Shown: in pieces, positions 42,916-50,653 of the stretch
Layout: every line of letters begins with the position of its first letter
How positions within the stretch are numbered: the stretch's first letter is position 1
Assembly: GCA_023394875.1 (NCBI GenBank)
Contig: JAEXAB010000003.1
Location: forward strand, 124,001 to 188,000
Source of the DNA: Bacillota bacterium
GTDB taxonomy: Bacteria; Bacillota; Clostridia; Christensenellales; DTU072
Reading direction: 5' to 3'
DNA: 64,000 nucleotides
Position numbers and translations under genes: made by a program
Notes under the pieces: model-generated
Told to the model about the DNA's origin: nothing
The model's input: only the letters and a program-made list of their open reading frames with translations
Database searches by the model: none

Positions 42916-43267
42916 TATTTTTTCCTCCCAGATACTTCAAAATTTCACCCGACATTATTTTTAGGGTACCCATGCCGCCAACTGCGGAAATAGGCATAGT
43001 AAAAGCAATGCCTTTGCCAGGCTCGTTGAATTTATAAGCATTCTTCAAAATTACGTATACGTTTTCTAAGTTCTTTTCCATAAGAGAAAAGATTATGAGG
43101 GATTTTTCGGTTTCGCCTACTCCCAAAATATCCAGCCAGTCGCTTTTTGCAGTTCCTCTTGCCAAAGAGGTATGGGTATAAATGCTGCCGAAAGGACTAA
43201 TTGCTTCAATAATATTGTCGGTTTTTTCTCTGTCAACAATAATAAACAGCAGTTTTAGCTTGTTCAT
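42908..43267 (-). CDS. PII-like regulatory protein, DUF1538-associated (copy 1)
   Basis: 119 residues. PII-like from FIIVDREKTDNIIEAISPFG through the T-loop region SLARGTAKSDWLDILGVG to NEPGKGIAFTMPISAVGG, a B-loop-like stretch. It is diverged from copy 2 but has the same length of core, so a heteromer is possible. The start overlaps the DUF1538 stop as ATGA. It probably reports nucleotide state to the DUF1538 transporter; this is inference from context. Confidence 0.76.
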   Translation of the reverse strand: MNKLKLLFIIVDREKTDNIIEAISPFGSIYTHTSLARGTAKSDWLDILGVGETEKSLIIFSLMEKNLENVYVILKNAYKFNEPGKGIAFTMPISAVGGMGTLKIMSGEILKYLGGKNNG

Positions 43268-44850
43268 TTTTTCCTCCTTGTACTAGTTCTTTTAACAATT
43301 TTGGGGGCTATTTCAGCGGGTATAACTTCGGGTTTTAATAGGTCAATAATTTGACCTTCCTGAGCAAATATAGCGGTAATATCCTCTCTCTCGATTTGCT
43401 TGATTCTCTTTGCTTTTATGCTGTATGTCAGACCCAAAATCTGTACGGTAAGTAGCGGGGTCATAGCAACGAAAGCCACCACGCCGAACGCATCGGACAT
43501 AATATTACCGCCAAGAGCAGAGCATGCGCCTATAGAAAACGGCAGTAAGAAAGTTGCCGTCATGGGACCTGACGCTACACCGCCTGAGTCGAAAGCAATC
43601 GCCGTAAAGGTTTTCGGCACGAAAAACGTTAAAGCTATCGCGATAACATAACCCGGTATAAGTACGTAAAGGATATTAAACCCTGTCGCTACTCTTAGCA
43701 TACTAAAACCTAATGCCATAGCCATGGAAATAGAAAGCACTATCAGCATTGTTCTTCTTTTTATAGTGCCGTTCGTTATAGTTTCTACCTGATGATTAAG
43801 AACATGTACGGCAGGCTCTGCCAAAACTATCAATGCGCCTACTCCCATACCTACTGGGACTATAAGCCAACGGCTCTTTAACGCCAAGCTTTCGGCGATA
43901 TGGGTACCTGCCGGCATAAAGCCAACGTTGACGCCGGTAAGGAATATAGCAAGACCGATATAAGTATAAACTGCGCCGACCATTATTCTGATAAAAGTTT
44001 TCTTTGGTAGTTTTAAGGCAAAAATTTGGAACAATACAAAGCAACCAACAATGGGAGCAAGGGCAATTCCTACGTCTTTAAGAAATACCGTATATTCATG
44101 AGCGTACGTTCTTATAAGGGTGGAAATACTGACTATTTGCTGCGTTACTTCTTCTGTAACTACCGAATCGGCTTTATAGAATATGCCAAGTATGATTACC
44201 GCAATAATAGGTCCGATAGAACAAATACCAATTAGTCCAAAGCTGTTTTCTTCGGACTTGCTGCCGCCGGCTACTGCCGAAATACCCACACCTAGCGCCA
44301 TAATAAAAGGCACGGTAATGGGTCCTGTGGTAACGCCGCCGGAGTCGAAGGATAAAGGAATGAAGTTCTTATCAATAAAGAAAAGAAGTACAAATGCTAT
44401 CGCATAAAATACGATAAAGTAAATATAGAGAGGCACTTTAAGAAATATTCTCACAACGGCGGCAAGAAGGAACACTCCCACTCCTAATGATATCGACAAA
44501 ATCAGAACCCATTTGTTTATTGCGGGCACTTGTGAGGCAAGCACGCCTAAATCTGGCTCAGCTACCGTAACAATAACGCCGATAACGAAACAAACAAGCA
44601 AAATAAACCATACTTTTTTGGTTTTGCTGACGTATCCTCCAATATTGCTACCGATAGGTTCTATAGCAACTTCAGCGCCCAAACTGTAGATTCCCATTCC
44701 TAAGATTAACAAAAAAGCCCCTACGATAAAGGAAATAAACGACCAAGTATCCATAGGGTCTACCGCGAAATTTATAATAATAATCAGTATTGATATAGGT
44801 AATACGGCAAAAACGGCATCTTTTATCTTATGGGATAAAACTTTAGTCAT
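43264..44850 (-). CDS. DUF1538 polytopic membrane protein (putative transporter)
   Basis: 528 residues, about 12-14 helices, made of two similar halves. Each half contains the motif FDSGGVT(A)(T/S)GP followed by a long hydrophobic stretch: FDSGGVTTGPITVPFI near residue 170 and FDSGGVASGPMTATFL near residue 420. Each half also carries GAEVAIEPIG or AEPAVHVLNHQV-like segments. Internal duplication plus the adjacent PII-like genes suggest a gated transporter or channel; the substrate is unknown. It is the first gene of the operon with a clear promoter and SD GGAGG. Confidence 0.85.
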   Translation of the reverse strand: MTKVLSHKIKDAVFAVLPISILIIIINFAVDPMDTWSFISFIVGAFLLILGMGIYSLGAEVAIEPIGSNIGGYVSKTKKVWFILLVCFVIGVIVTVAEPDLGVLASQVPAINKWVLILSISLGVGVFLLAAVVRIFLKVPLYIYFIVFYAIAFVLLFFIDKNFIPLSFDSGGVTTGPITVPFIMALGVGISAVAGGSKSEENSFGLIGICSIGPIIAVIILGIFYKADSVVTEEVTQQIVSISTLIRTYAHEYTVFLKDVGIALAPIVGCFVLFQIFALKLPKKTFIRIMVGAVYTYIGLAIFLTGVNVGFMPAGTHIAESLALKSRWLIVPVGMGVGALIVLAEPAVHVLNHQVETITNGTIKRRTMLIVLSISMAMALGFSMLRVATGFNILYVLIPGYVIAIALTFFVPKTFTAIAFDSGGVASGPMTATFLLPFSIGACSALGGNIMSDAFGVVAFVAMTPLLTVQILGLTYSIKAKRIKQIEREDITAIFAQEGQIIDLLKPEVIPAEIAPKIVKRTSTRRKK

Positions 44851-44878
44851 TCTTACCTCCGTTATTTAGGATAGATAT

Positions 44879-44908
44879 ATTATACACCATTATTAATAGA
44901 AAAAACAA
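44879..44908 (-). promoter_or_regulatory. Promoter of the DUF1538-PII-PII-radical SAM operon
   Basis: On the minus strand, TTGTTT (44908-44903), 18-bp spacer, TATAAT (44884-44879), followed by a leader of about 25 bases. Confidence 0.65.
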
Positions 44909-44950
44909 CTGATTTACCCTTCTAAAAAAGATTTTACTACATAAAAATTG

Positions 44951-44979
44951 TTGCAAAATCAAATAAGCTATAGTATAAT
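44951..44979 (+). promoter_or_regulatory. Promoter of tRNA-Gln
   Basis: TTGCAA (44951-44956), 17-bp spacer, TATAAT (44974-44979), 12 bases before the tRNA 5' end. Confidence 0.75.
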
Positions 44980-44991
44980 TTATTGCGTCGC

Positions 44992-45065
44992 TGGGATATG
45001 GTGTAATGGTAGCACATAGGCCTCTGACTCCTATGGCGTAAGTTCGATTCTTACTATCCCTGCCA
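44992..45065 (+). tRNA. tRNA-Gln (anticodon CTG)
   Basis: A 74-base cloverleaf with encoded CCA. The acceptor pairs GGGATA with TATCCC; the D arm is GTGT..GCAC; the T arm GTAAG-TTCGATT-CTTAC is perfect. The anticodon loop CTCTGAC gives CTG at 34-36, reading CAG, which means glutamine; the weak first pair and G73 also fit tRNA-Gln. Oddities: U1 faces U72, and C31 faces U39 at the loop end of the anticodon stem; the variable loop is only four bases. It is a single-gene unit with its own promoter and terminator. Confidence 0.9.
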
Positions 45066-45071
45066 CCTTAT

Positions 45072-45100
45072 AGCCGCTAATATTAGCGGCTGTTTTTTTT
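45072..45100 (+). terminator. Terminator of tRNA-Gln, overlapping the pdxR 3' end
   Basis: Stem AGCCGCT/AGCGGCT with loop AATATT, then GT8. The right arm and T run encode the last codons and stop of the convergent pdxR-like gene. Confidence 0.87.
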
Positions 45101-46480
45101 GCAGATATTCAATATGACTTCTATAGCCTTACTAATATTGTTAACTTCTATGCCGGAATAGTTTATAATAAGCAAGTTTTTCTCCACGTTTAATTTATCG
45201 TTTGCGTGATTTGACATGCAGGAGATTTTTAATCCCCTATCTTCGGCAAGTTTAATCAGTTCTGTATCGCTTATATCTGTTTTTAGTTTTAGAAGAAAAT
45301 GCAAGCCTGCTTCTTCCTCCAAAATTTCGCAAAAGTCTTTTAAGGGACTGTTGTTTATTGCGTTAATAATTATATCCCGCTTTTGTTTATAAATTTTCTT
45401 CATACGGTTAATATGCCGCTCAAAATAACCCTCTTCCACAAAAGTAGCCAAAGCGTACTGTTCAATTGATGACACGGTGCAGGAGTAAAAGCCGTAAAGC
45501 TTATTAAATTTTGCCATTAAATGTTCGGGCAGTACCATATAGCTTATTCTTATCCCCGGGGAAATAGTTTTGGAAAAAGTATTGATAAAAATTACTCTTT
45601 CGTTATTGTCAATACTCATAAGGGTGGGGATAACTTTGCCGTTATAGCGGAATTCGCTGTCGTAATCATCTTCTATAATATATCTGTCAGTTTTGGCGTT
45701 CGCCCAGATAAGAAGCTCATATCTTCTCTTTGCGGGCATAACTATACCTGTGGGGAAGTGATGAGAGGGAGAAACGTGGACCACGTCAGTTTCCGAAAGA
45801 TTAAGCTTTTCTATGTCAATTCCGCTGACTTCAAGAGGTATAAACTTTGTTTTAACGTTTTCGGCAAAATAAATCTGAGCCATTTTTTGATAGCAGGGAT
45901 CTTCCAAGGCATAAACTTTATCCTTACCCAAAATTTTTATAATGAGGCTATAAAGATATTCGGTACCCGCGCCGATTACTATCTGATTGGGAGTAATTGC
46001 CATACCTCTGCTGCGGTAAAGATAGTCACTTAACGCTTTACGCAACTTATAAACTCCCACGTTGGGCGGGCGTCTAAGTAAATCGGGGTTGTTTGTTAGC
46101 TCCTTACGAAAAATCTTCGCCCAAACGGTAAAAGGAAAATGCTCTGTATTAGTACTGTTTTCACAAAAATCCATAAAATATTCCTGCTTTGTTATGGCTT
46201 TATCGGCAGGTTTTTTATTAATTTTGGTCTCTATTCTCTGAATTTCACTTACAAAATATCCGCTTCGTTCTTTTGTATAGATATAACCTTCGTTTTGGAG
46301 CAGAAAGTAGGCGTTTTGCACAGTCAGGACGCTTATTTTAAGCCGTTCGGCAAGAGAACGTTTTGATGGTAACTTGAAATTTTCTTTTAATAAGCCTTTT
46401 TCTATATCGTTTTTTATCCGTTCGTATAAATATATATAGCACGGCTTGCCGTTTTTGTCATTGAGGTCATAAGTGAGCAT
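45083..46480 (-). CDS. pdxR: MocR/PdxR-type transcription regulator
   Basis: 465 residues. The N-terminal GntR winged helix (about 10-75) contains KLPSKRSLAERLKISVLTVQ; the rest is a fold-type I aminotransferase domain used as PLP sensor, with the PLP lysine in INTFSKTISPGIR and motifs YIIEDDYDSEFRY and ALEDPCYQ. It is divergent from pdxST, the classic MocR arrangement in which PdxR activates pdxST when PLP is low. The intergenic region holds two TGGT(A/T)(A/T)T half-sites 24 bp apart. The last codons overlap the tRNA-Gln terminator. Confidence 0.88.
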   Translation of the reverse strand: MLTYDLNDKNGKPCYIYLYERIKNDIEKGLLKENFKLPSKRSLAERLKISVLTVQNAYFLLQNEGYIYTKERSGYFVSEIQRIETKINKKPADKAITKQEYFMDFCENSTNTEHFPFTVWAKIFRKELTNNPDLLRRPPNVGVYKLRKALSDYLYRSRGMAITPNQIVIGAGTEYLYSLIIKILGKDKVYALEDPCYQKMAQIYFAENVKTKFIPLEVSGIDIEKLNLSETDVVHVSPSHHFPTGIVMPAKRRYELLIWANAKTDRYIIEDDYDSEFRYNGKVIPTLMSIDNNERVIFINTFSKTISPGIRISYMVLPEHLMAKFNKLYGFYSCTVSSIEQYALATFVEEGYFERHINRMKKIYKQKRDIIINAINNSPLKDFCEILEEEAGLHFLLKLKTDISDTELIKLAEDRGLKISCMSNHANDKLNVEKNLLIINYSGIEVNNISKAIEVILNICKKNSR

Positions 46481-46493
46481 ACGTTCTCCAATC

Positions 46494-46526
46494 TGGTATT
46501 ATCAAAAATTATTAAAATGGTTATTT
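46494..46526 (+). promoter_or_regulatory. Candidate PdxR binding sites upstream of pdxST
   Basis: Two direct repeats, TGGTATTAT (from 46494) and TGGTTATTT (from 46518), spaced 24 bp, about two helical turns apart, ahead of TATACT (46547-46552). The -35 region is weak, as expected for an activated promoter. Assignment is by position and pattern only. Confidence 0.42.
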
Positions 46527-46586
46527 TCTTAATATCAATTATGTATTATACTATCCTTGCGAAAAAAAGTAAAGGAGAAAATTATT

Positions 46587-47462
46587 ATGGATAAAACCAG
46601 ATACGAACTTAACAAACAGCTAGCGCAAATGCTTAAAGGGGGCGTTATTATGGACGTTATGACCCCAGAACAGGCGATAATTGCCGAAAAGGCGGGTGCG
46701 TGCGCCGTTATGGCTTTAGAAAGAATTCCCGCCGACATCAGAGCAGCAGGAGGTGTTTCCAGAATGAGCGACCCTAAAATGATAAAGGAAATTCAGCAAG
46801 CGGTAACAATACCGGTTATGGCAAAATGCCGTATAGGGCATTTTGTGGAAGCGCAGATTCTTGAAGCTATAGAAATCGATTATATCGACGAAAGCGAAGT
46901 ACTCTCCCCCGCCGACGATATTTACCATATCGACAAAACGGCTTTTTCGGTGCCGTTTGTATGCGGAGCAAAGGACTTAGGGGAAGCTTTACGGAGAATT
47001 GCCGAAGGAGCGGCAATGATTAGGACAAAGGGCGAACCGGGCACAGGAGATATTATTCAAGCTGTAAGGCATATGCGCATGATACAAAGTAAAATAAGGA
47101 GCGTTGCAGCCCTTAATACCGATGAATTATTTGAGGAAGCAAAACGCCTGCAAGTGCCTTATGATTTATTGCTATACGTTCACGATAACAAAAAATTGCC
47201 TGTAGTAAATTTCGCCGCGGGAGGGGTTGCCACTCCGGCTGACGCCGCCCTTATGATGCAACTAGGAGCCGAAGGCGTGTTCGTAGGTTCGGGCATTTTC
47301 AAATCGGGCAATCCCGAAAAGAGAGCCGCCGCAATAGTCAGGGCGGTTACCGATTTTAACAATCCCAAGGTTTTAAGCGAAATTTCCGAAGATTTAGGAC
47401 AAGCAATGGTTGGGATAAATGAAAACGAAATAAAACTACTTATGGCGGAGCGCGGGAAATAA
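46587..47462 (+). CDS. pdxS: Pyridoxal 5'-phosphate synthase subunit PdxS
   Basis: 291 residues from the ATG at 46587; AAGGAG seven bases upstream rules out the earlier frame opening. A TIM barrel: GGVIMDVMTPEQAIIAEKAG, the Schiff-base lysine in PVMAKCRIGHF, and GEPGTGDIIQAVRHMR; GAEGVFVGSGIFKS binds the phosphate. It makes PLP from ribose 5-phosphate, glyceraldehyde 3-phosphate and ammonia supplied by PdxT. Stop and pdxT start overlap by one base (TAATG). Confidence 0.97.
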   Translation: MDKTRYELNKQLAQMLKGGVIMDVMTPEQAIIAEKAGACAVMALERIPADIRAAGGVSRMSDPKMIKEIQQAVTIPVMAKCRIGHFVEAQILEAIEIDYIDESEVLSPADDIYHIDKTAFSVPFVCGAKDLGEALRRIAEGAAMIRTKGEPGTGDIIQAVRHMRMIQSKIRSVAALNTDELFEEAKRLQVPYDLLLYVHDNKKLPVVNFAAGGVATPADAALMMQLGAEGVFVGSGIFKSGNPEKRAAAIVRAVTDFNNPKVLSEISEDLGQAMVGINENEIKLLMAERGK

Positions 47463-48019
47463 TGAGAATCGGTGTTCTTTGTTTACAAGGGGCTTTTATA
47501 GAACATATAGATACCCTAAAAAAGCTAGGCGCTGAGCCTTTTGAAATCCGCCGTTATTCGGACATAGAAAAGCCTTTTGACGGACTAATATTGCCCGGTG
47601 GGGAAAGTACGACTATGTCTTTACTCTTAAAGAGCCTTAGTTTACTTGACACGCTGAAAGAGAAAATAAATAGCGGTATGCCCGTATTCGGCACCTGCGC
47701 GGGAATGATACTACTGGCAAAACAGTTTTGCGGTAACAACAAGGTTTGCTTCGGAACAATGGATATTTGTGTAAAAAGGAATGCCTACGGCAGACAGTTG
47801 GGAAGTTTTTTTACACAAGAAAAATTCAACGGCAGAACAATCCCCATGCGCTTTATCCGCGCGCCTTATATCGAAAGCGTAGGCGATAACGTGGAAGTAT
47901 TGTCAAAAGTGGACGGCAAAATTGTGGCGGCTAGACAAAAAAACCAGCTGGTAACTTCTTTTCATCCCGAACTTGATGCCGACGAAACGGTATACCGATA
48001 TTTTCTTGATATGCTATAA
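47462..48019 (+). CDS. pdxT: Pyridoxal 5'-phosphate synthase glutaminase subunit PdxT
   Basis: 185 residues. A class I glutamine amidotransferase: IGVLCLQGAFIEHID, LPGGESTT, the nucleophile Cys in GTCAGMILLA (about residue 79) and the His/Glu pair in SFHPEL. It hydrolyses glutamine and channels ammonia to PdxS. It is coupled to pdxS by a one-base overlap and followed by a strong terminator. PLP made here serves lysA, serC, glyA and the desulfurase in this window. Confidence 0.96.
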   Translation: MRIGVLCLQGAFIEHIDTLKKLGAEPFEIRRYSDIEKPFDGLILPGGESTTMSLLLKSLSLLDTLKEKINSGMPVFGTCAGMILLAKQFCGNNKVCFGTMDICVKRNAYGRQLGSFFTQEKFNGRTIPMRFIRAPYIESVGDNVEVLSKVDGKIVAARQKNQLVTSFHPELDADETVYRYFLDML

Positions 48020-48024
48020 AAATT

Positions 48025-48056
48025 AAGCCCGCCTAAAATTAGGCGGGCTTTTTTTA
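48025..48056. terminator. Bidirectional terminator between pdxT and rsfS
   Basis: 11-bp perfect stem AAGCCCGCCTA/TAGGCGGGCTT, loop AAAT, T run on the plus strand and AATTTTT-like run on the minus strand. Confidence 0.9.
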
Positions 48057-48057
48057 A

Positions 48058-48408
48058 TTATTCTATAATAGTTATATTTTTGTTGTCGGCATCGCTCCAA
48101 AGTTTTTCCAGACAATAAAAATCTCTGGTAGAGTCATTGAAGATATGTACAATTACGCTGGAATAATCCATTACTACCCATCTTGCTTCCCTCATACCTT
48201 CTTTGCGCGTAGCAAAAATGCCTTTTTCTTCGGCTTTTTCTTCCAAATGCTCACAAAGCGAAGATACCTGCGGTCCGTTTTTGCCAGATACTATAATAAA
48301 ATAATCGGCAATAGTGGTTTTGTTTGCGACGTCTATTACGGTAATATCCCCCGTCTTCTTTTCTTTAAGTACGGATATTAAAAAATCTTTTAATTCGGCT
48401 GGTGTCAT
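48058..48408 (-). CDS. rsfS: Ribosomal silencing factor RsfS
   Basis: 116 residues, the usual length. TGDITVIDVANKTTIADYFIIVSG, then VSSLCEHLEEKAEEKG and WVVMDYSSVIVHIFN match the RsfS/DUF143 fold. It binds ribosomal protein uL14 and blocks subunit joining in stationary phase or starvation. It lies 20 bases after the nadD-yqeK fusion, as is common in Firmicutes. Confidence 0.95.
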   Translation of the reverse strand: MTPAELKDFLISVLKEKKTGDITVIDVANKTTIADYFIIVSGKNGPQVSSLCEHLEEKAEEKGIFATRKEGMREARWVVMDYSSVIVHIFNDSTRDFYCLEKLWSDADNKNITIIE

Positions 48409-48428
48409 TTTTCTCCTTTACGTGATTA

Positions 48429-49535
48429 TTATTTATATAATTCATTGTAATATGCGGCGCATTCCCTCGTCAAGGGGTGTATAGGATTATTTTCCTTTGA
48501 CAATTTTTCTAAACTCTTATTTACGCAAGCAACAAAACCTTTGTCGAAGTCCTTTTCTATAAGGTTTCGCAAATCCTCTACGCCCCCGAAATATCTGTCT
48601 TTTTCCAGCATATCGGCGCAGTATACAATTCTTCCTAAATTGCTCATTTCCTTTTTGCCGGTCGTGTGGTAGCGTATTGCGTCCAATATATCTTCTTCAA
48701 ATATGCCGTAAACATCCTTTGCGGTTTCGGCTCCGCTAAATTGATGGACTACCTTGGGCGGAACACCTTCCATATTTATATGAAGATGCTTAGTACAATC
48801 GTGCAAAACACACGCCAAAAATACTTTCCTGTACGATAAATTAAAATGAGCGTTAAGTTTTAGTCCGTATAAAACGGAATTACTTACGTGCAGAAAAGTA
48901 TAACCGGGAATATTGGATTTAAGTTTGGATAATATGTCGGAAAACTCTTTATAAAGCCCCTTTTTATTAATAACATCTCTTACTTCCATACTTATATTTT
49001 GGGTATCCATACCCAATTCTAATGATGCCTTAATCTCCGAACTTGATATGTCTTTGCCGTTATAATCTAATTTTATTATTTTTGCGTTGTAGTTATTAAC
49101 GGCTAGTTTAATGCTATCTTCTATTTTGTCGTTATAGCCTTCTCTGTTTACCACCGCCAGCGTTGCTAAAGTGCAAATTTTTTCGGGTTTAATCCAAGTA
49201 TAGAAGTTTACCATACTATCCCCGCCAATAATAAAATACAGGTTGTTACAAGGATACTTTTCTTTTAATATTTCCAAAATTTCGTTGGTGGGGTTAATAG
49301 TGTTTCTTTGATATTCTATATCGTCGATAATGACGTAATCAAGGTCGTTTACGCTTACCTCAACCATTTTTCTTCGACTTTCATAATTAGAAACAATCGC
49401 CGTTTTATGGGGCGGAGAGAAGCTAGGGACAATTACCACCTTATCTAAAGCAAGCTGATTTTTCGAAACAATGATTATTTCTTTATGTTCTTTATGAAAG
49501 GGGTCGAACGCTCCCCCGAAAATGCCTATGTTCAT
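48429..49535 (-). CDS. nadD: NadD-YqeK fusion: nicotinate mononucleotide adenylyltransferase plus HD-domain hydrolase
   Basis: 368 residues. Residues 1-190 are NadD: GIFGGAFDPFHKEH is the nucleotidyl-transfer motif and the ISSSEIK segment binds ATP. Residues about 200-368 are YqeK: HVSNSV, YRKVFLACVLHDCTKHL (HD pair), VVHQFSGAETA and IRYHTTGKKEMSNLGRIVYCADMLE, the Ap4A-hydrolase family. The fusion occurs in various Firmicutes, while Bacillus has two genes. The start lacks an SD; TAAAAT ends six bases before the ATG, implying a leaderless mRNA. Confidence 0.93.
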   Translation of the reverse strand: MNIGIFGGAFDPFHKEHKEIIIVSKNQLALDKVVIVPSFSPPHKTAIVSNYESRRKMVEVSVNDLDYVIIDDIEYQRNTINPTNEILEILKEKYPCNNLYFIIGGDSMVNFYTWIKPEKICTLATLAVVNREGYNDKIEDSIKLAVNNYNAKIIKLDYNGKDISSSEIKASLELGMDTQNISMEVRDVINKKGLYKEFSDILSKLKSNIPGYTFLHVSNSVLYGLKLNAHFNLSYRKVFLACVLHDCTKHLHINMEGVPPKVVHQFSGAETAKDVYGIFEEDILDAIRYHTTGKKEMSNLGRIVYCADMLEKDRYFGGVEDLRNLIEKDFDKGFVACVNKSLEKLSKENNPIHPLTRECAAYYNELYK

Positions 49536-49541
49536 ACTGTT

Positions 49542-49570
49542 ATTTTACCACTTGCGCCGTTTTTTTTCAA
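49542..49570 (-). promoter_or_regulatory. Promoter of nadD-yqeK, giving a leaderless mRNA
   Basis: On the minus strand, TTGAAA (49570-49565), 17-bp spacer, TAAAAT (49547-49542), then six bases AACAGT and the ATG. The predicted start point is at or next to the A of the ATG. Confidence 0.68.
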
Positions 49571-49605
49571 GTTTAACGTACACGTTTGTGGGAAAGATTA
49601 TTGTT

Positions 49606-50352
49606 ATGACAAAGCTTGACAAAATAATAATTGCGTGCGCGGTTTTTTTCGTGTTCTTCGTTTTGTTCTTCGCGGTCACAAAGAATGTAGCCGCCGCGCT
49701 GTTTATTTCTATGTTGATTACCGTTTTAATCTATCGGGTTACTATTCACTTACACAACCGCTACAGTGACAAAAAAAACATTTCCCTTATAGAAATGGAA
49801 AAACTTTTTGCCCTTATGGGTAGCGCGCAAGTGGAGTTTTTTATCAACGCCACCCCCGAATATTTTTGCCCGCAAGCCATAGAATACGGTTTTATTATGA
49901 CGGCAAACTGCAAAAAAATTGCAATTTACCCCAATTATAAATTTTCTCCAAGTAGTCTTGACGACATATCAAAATTCTATCGTTCGGCAAAGAGCAATAA
50001 TATTTCCGAAGTATACGTACTAAGTAAACTTAACGATAGAAGCACCGTTTTGTTTTCCAGAAGTTTAGATATAGAATTCTGCTTTGTTCCGTCCAGGAAG
50101 GTTTACAAATTTTTGCAGAAAAAAAACTGCCTGCCCCAAAGTATAATAAAAAAGAAGACGAAAATAAAAAAATCCGACTTGAAAGATATTTTGTCAAATG
50201 TGTTTGTAAAAAAGCGCGCCAAATATTTTTTTATGAGCGGAGTATCATTAGGTCTACTTTCCTTTCTGACTCCCATAAAAGTTTACTACATTATAGTAAG
50301 CGCAATTTGCATCCTACTTGGAATTGGCTGTATTATTAGAGAAAGGGTTTAG
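49606..50352 (+). CDS. Unknown membrane protein, lodged between yhbY and nadD
   Basis: 248 residues from the ATG at 49606. Two N-terminal helices (about 4-45), a soluble middle (about 55-190) and two C-terminal helices (about 205-245). The middle has KKIAIYPNYKFSPSSLDD and alternating strands and helices (EVYVLSKLND, VLFSRSLDIEFCFVP) that faintly recall restriction-endonuclease-like (Mrr-type) folds, but no active-site motif can be asserted. The SD is weak (GGGAAAG, 11 bases away). It runs opposite to the flanking minus-strand operon and overlaps yhbY tail-to-tail by 4 bases. Function unknown. Confidence 0.72.
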   Translation: MTKLDKIIIACAVFFVFFVLFFAVTKNVAAALFISMLITVLIYRVTIHLHNRYSDKKNISLIEMEKLFALMGSAQVEFFINATPEYFCPQAIEYGFIMTANCKKIAIYPNYKFSPSSLDDISKFYRSAKSNNISEVYVLSKLNDRSTVLFSRSLDIEFCFVPSRKVYKFLQKKNCLPQSIIKKKTKIKKSDLKDILSNVFVKKRAKYFFMSGVSLGLLSFLTPIKVYYIIVSAICILLGIGCIIRERV

Positions 50353-50642
50353 AATTCTATGTGTTTTATGTCCTTTCTGGAACTTCTGCGATAAATAACC
50401 GCTCTGTTACCTACCGCGCTGACGCCGTCGGAGCCTAATGCTTCGCATAGCAGGTCGCTTGCTTCTCTTGCCGATATTTCGCTGTTATTCAACACCGAAA
50501 TTTTTATAAGCTCCCGCGCTTCTAAAGCATCTCCTATTTCCTTAACCAAAGTGTCGGTTATGCCGTTTTTGCCTATTTGAAAAATAGGTTGAATTTTTTG
50601 TCCCATTCCGCTTAAAATTTTTCTTTCTTTACTGTTTATCAT
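50349..50642 (-). CDS. yhbY: YhbY/CRM-domain RNA-binding protein
   Basis: 97 residues, one CRM domain: the MINSKERKILSGMGQKIQPIFQIGKNGIT start includes KGxxP-like QKIQPIFQIGK and GxNG. ELIKISVLNNS and AEXXXX-like IGNRAVIYRRS (seen as GNRAVIYRRS) are the rest of the fold. It binds the 50S precursor or rRNA and helps ribosome assembly. It lies 11 bases after obgE, a conserved clostridial pair. The terminal three codons overlap the convergent unknown gene. Confidence 0.9.
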   Translation of the reverse strand: MINSKERKILSGMGQKIQPIFQIGKNGITDTLVKEIGDALEARELIKISVLNNSEISAREASDLLCEALGSDGVSAVGNRAVIYRRSSRKDIKHIEF

Positions 50643-50653
50643 ATTTATCCTTA

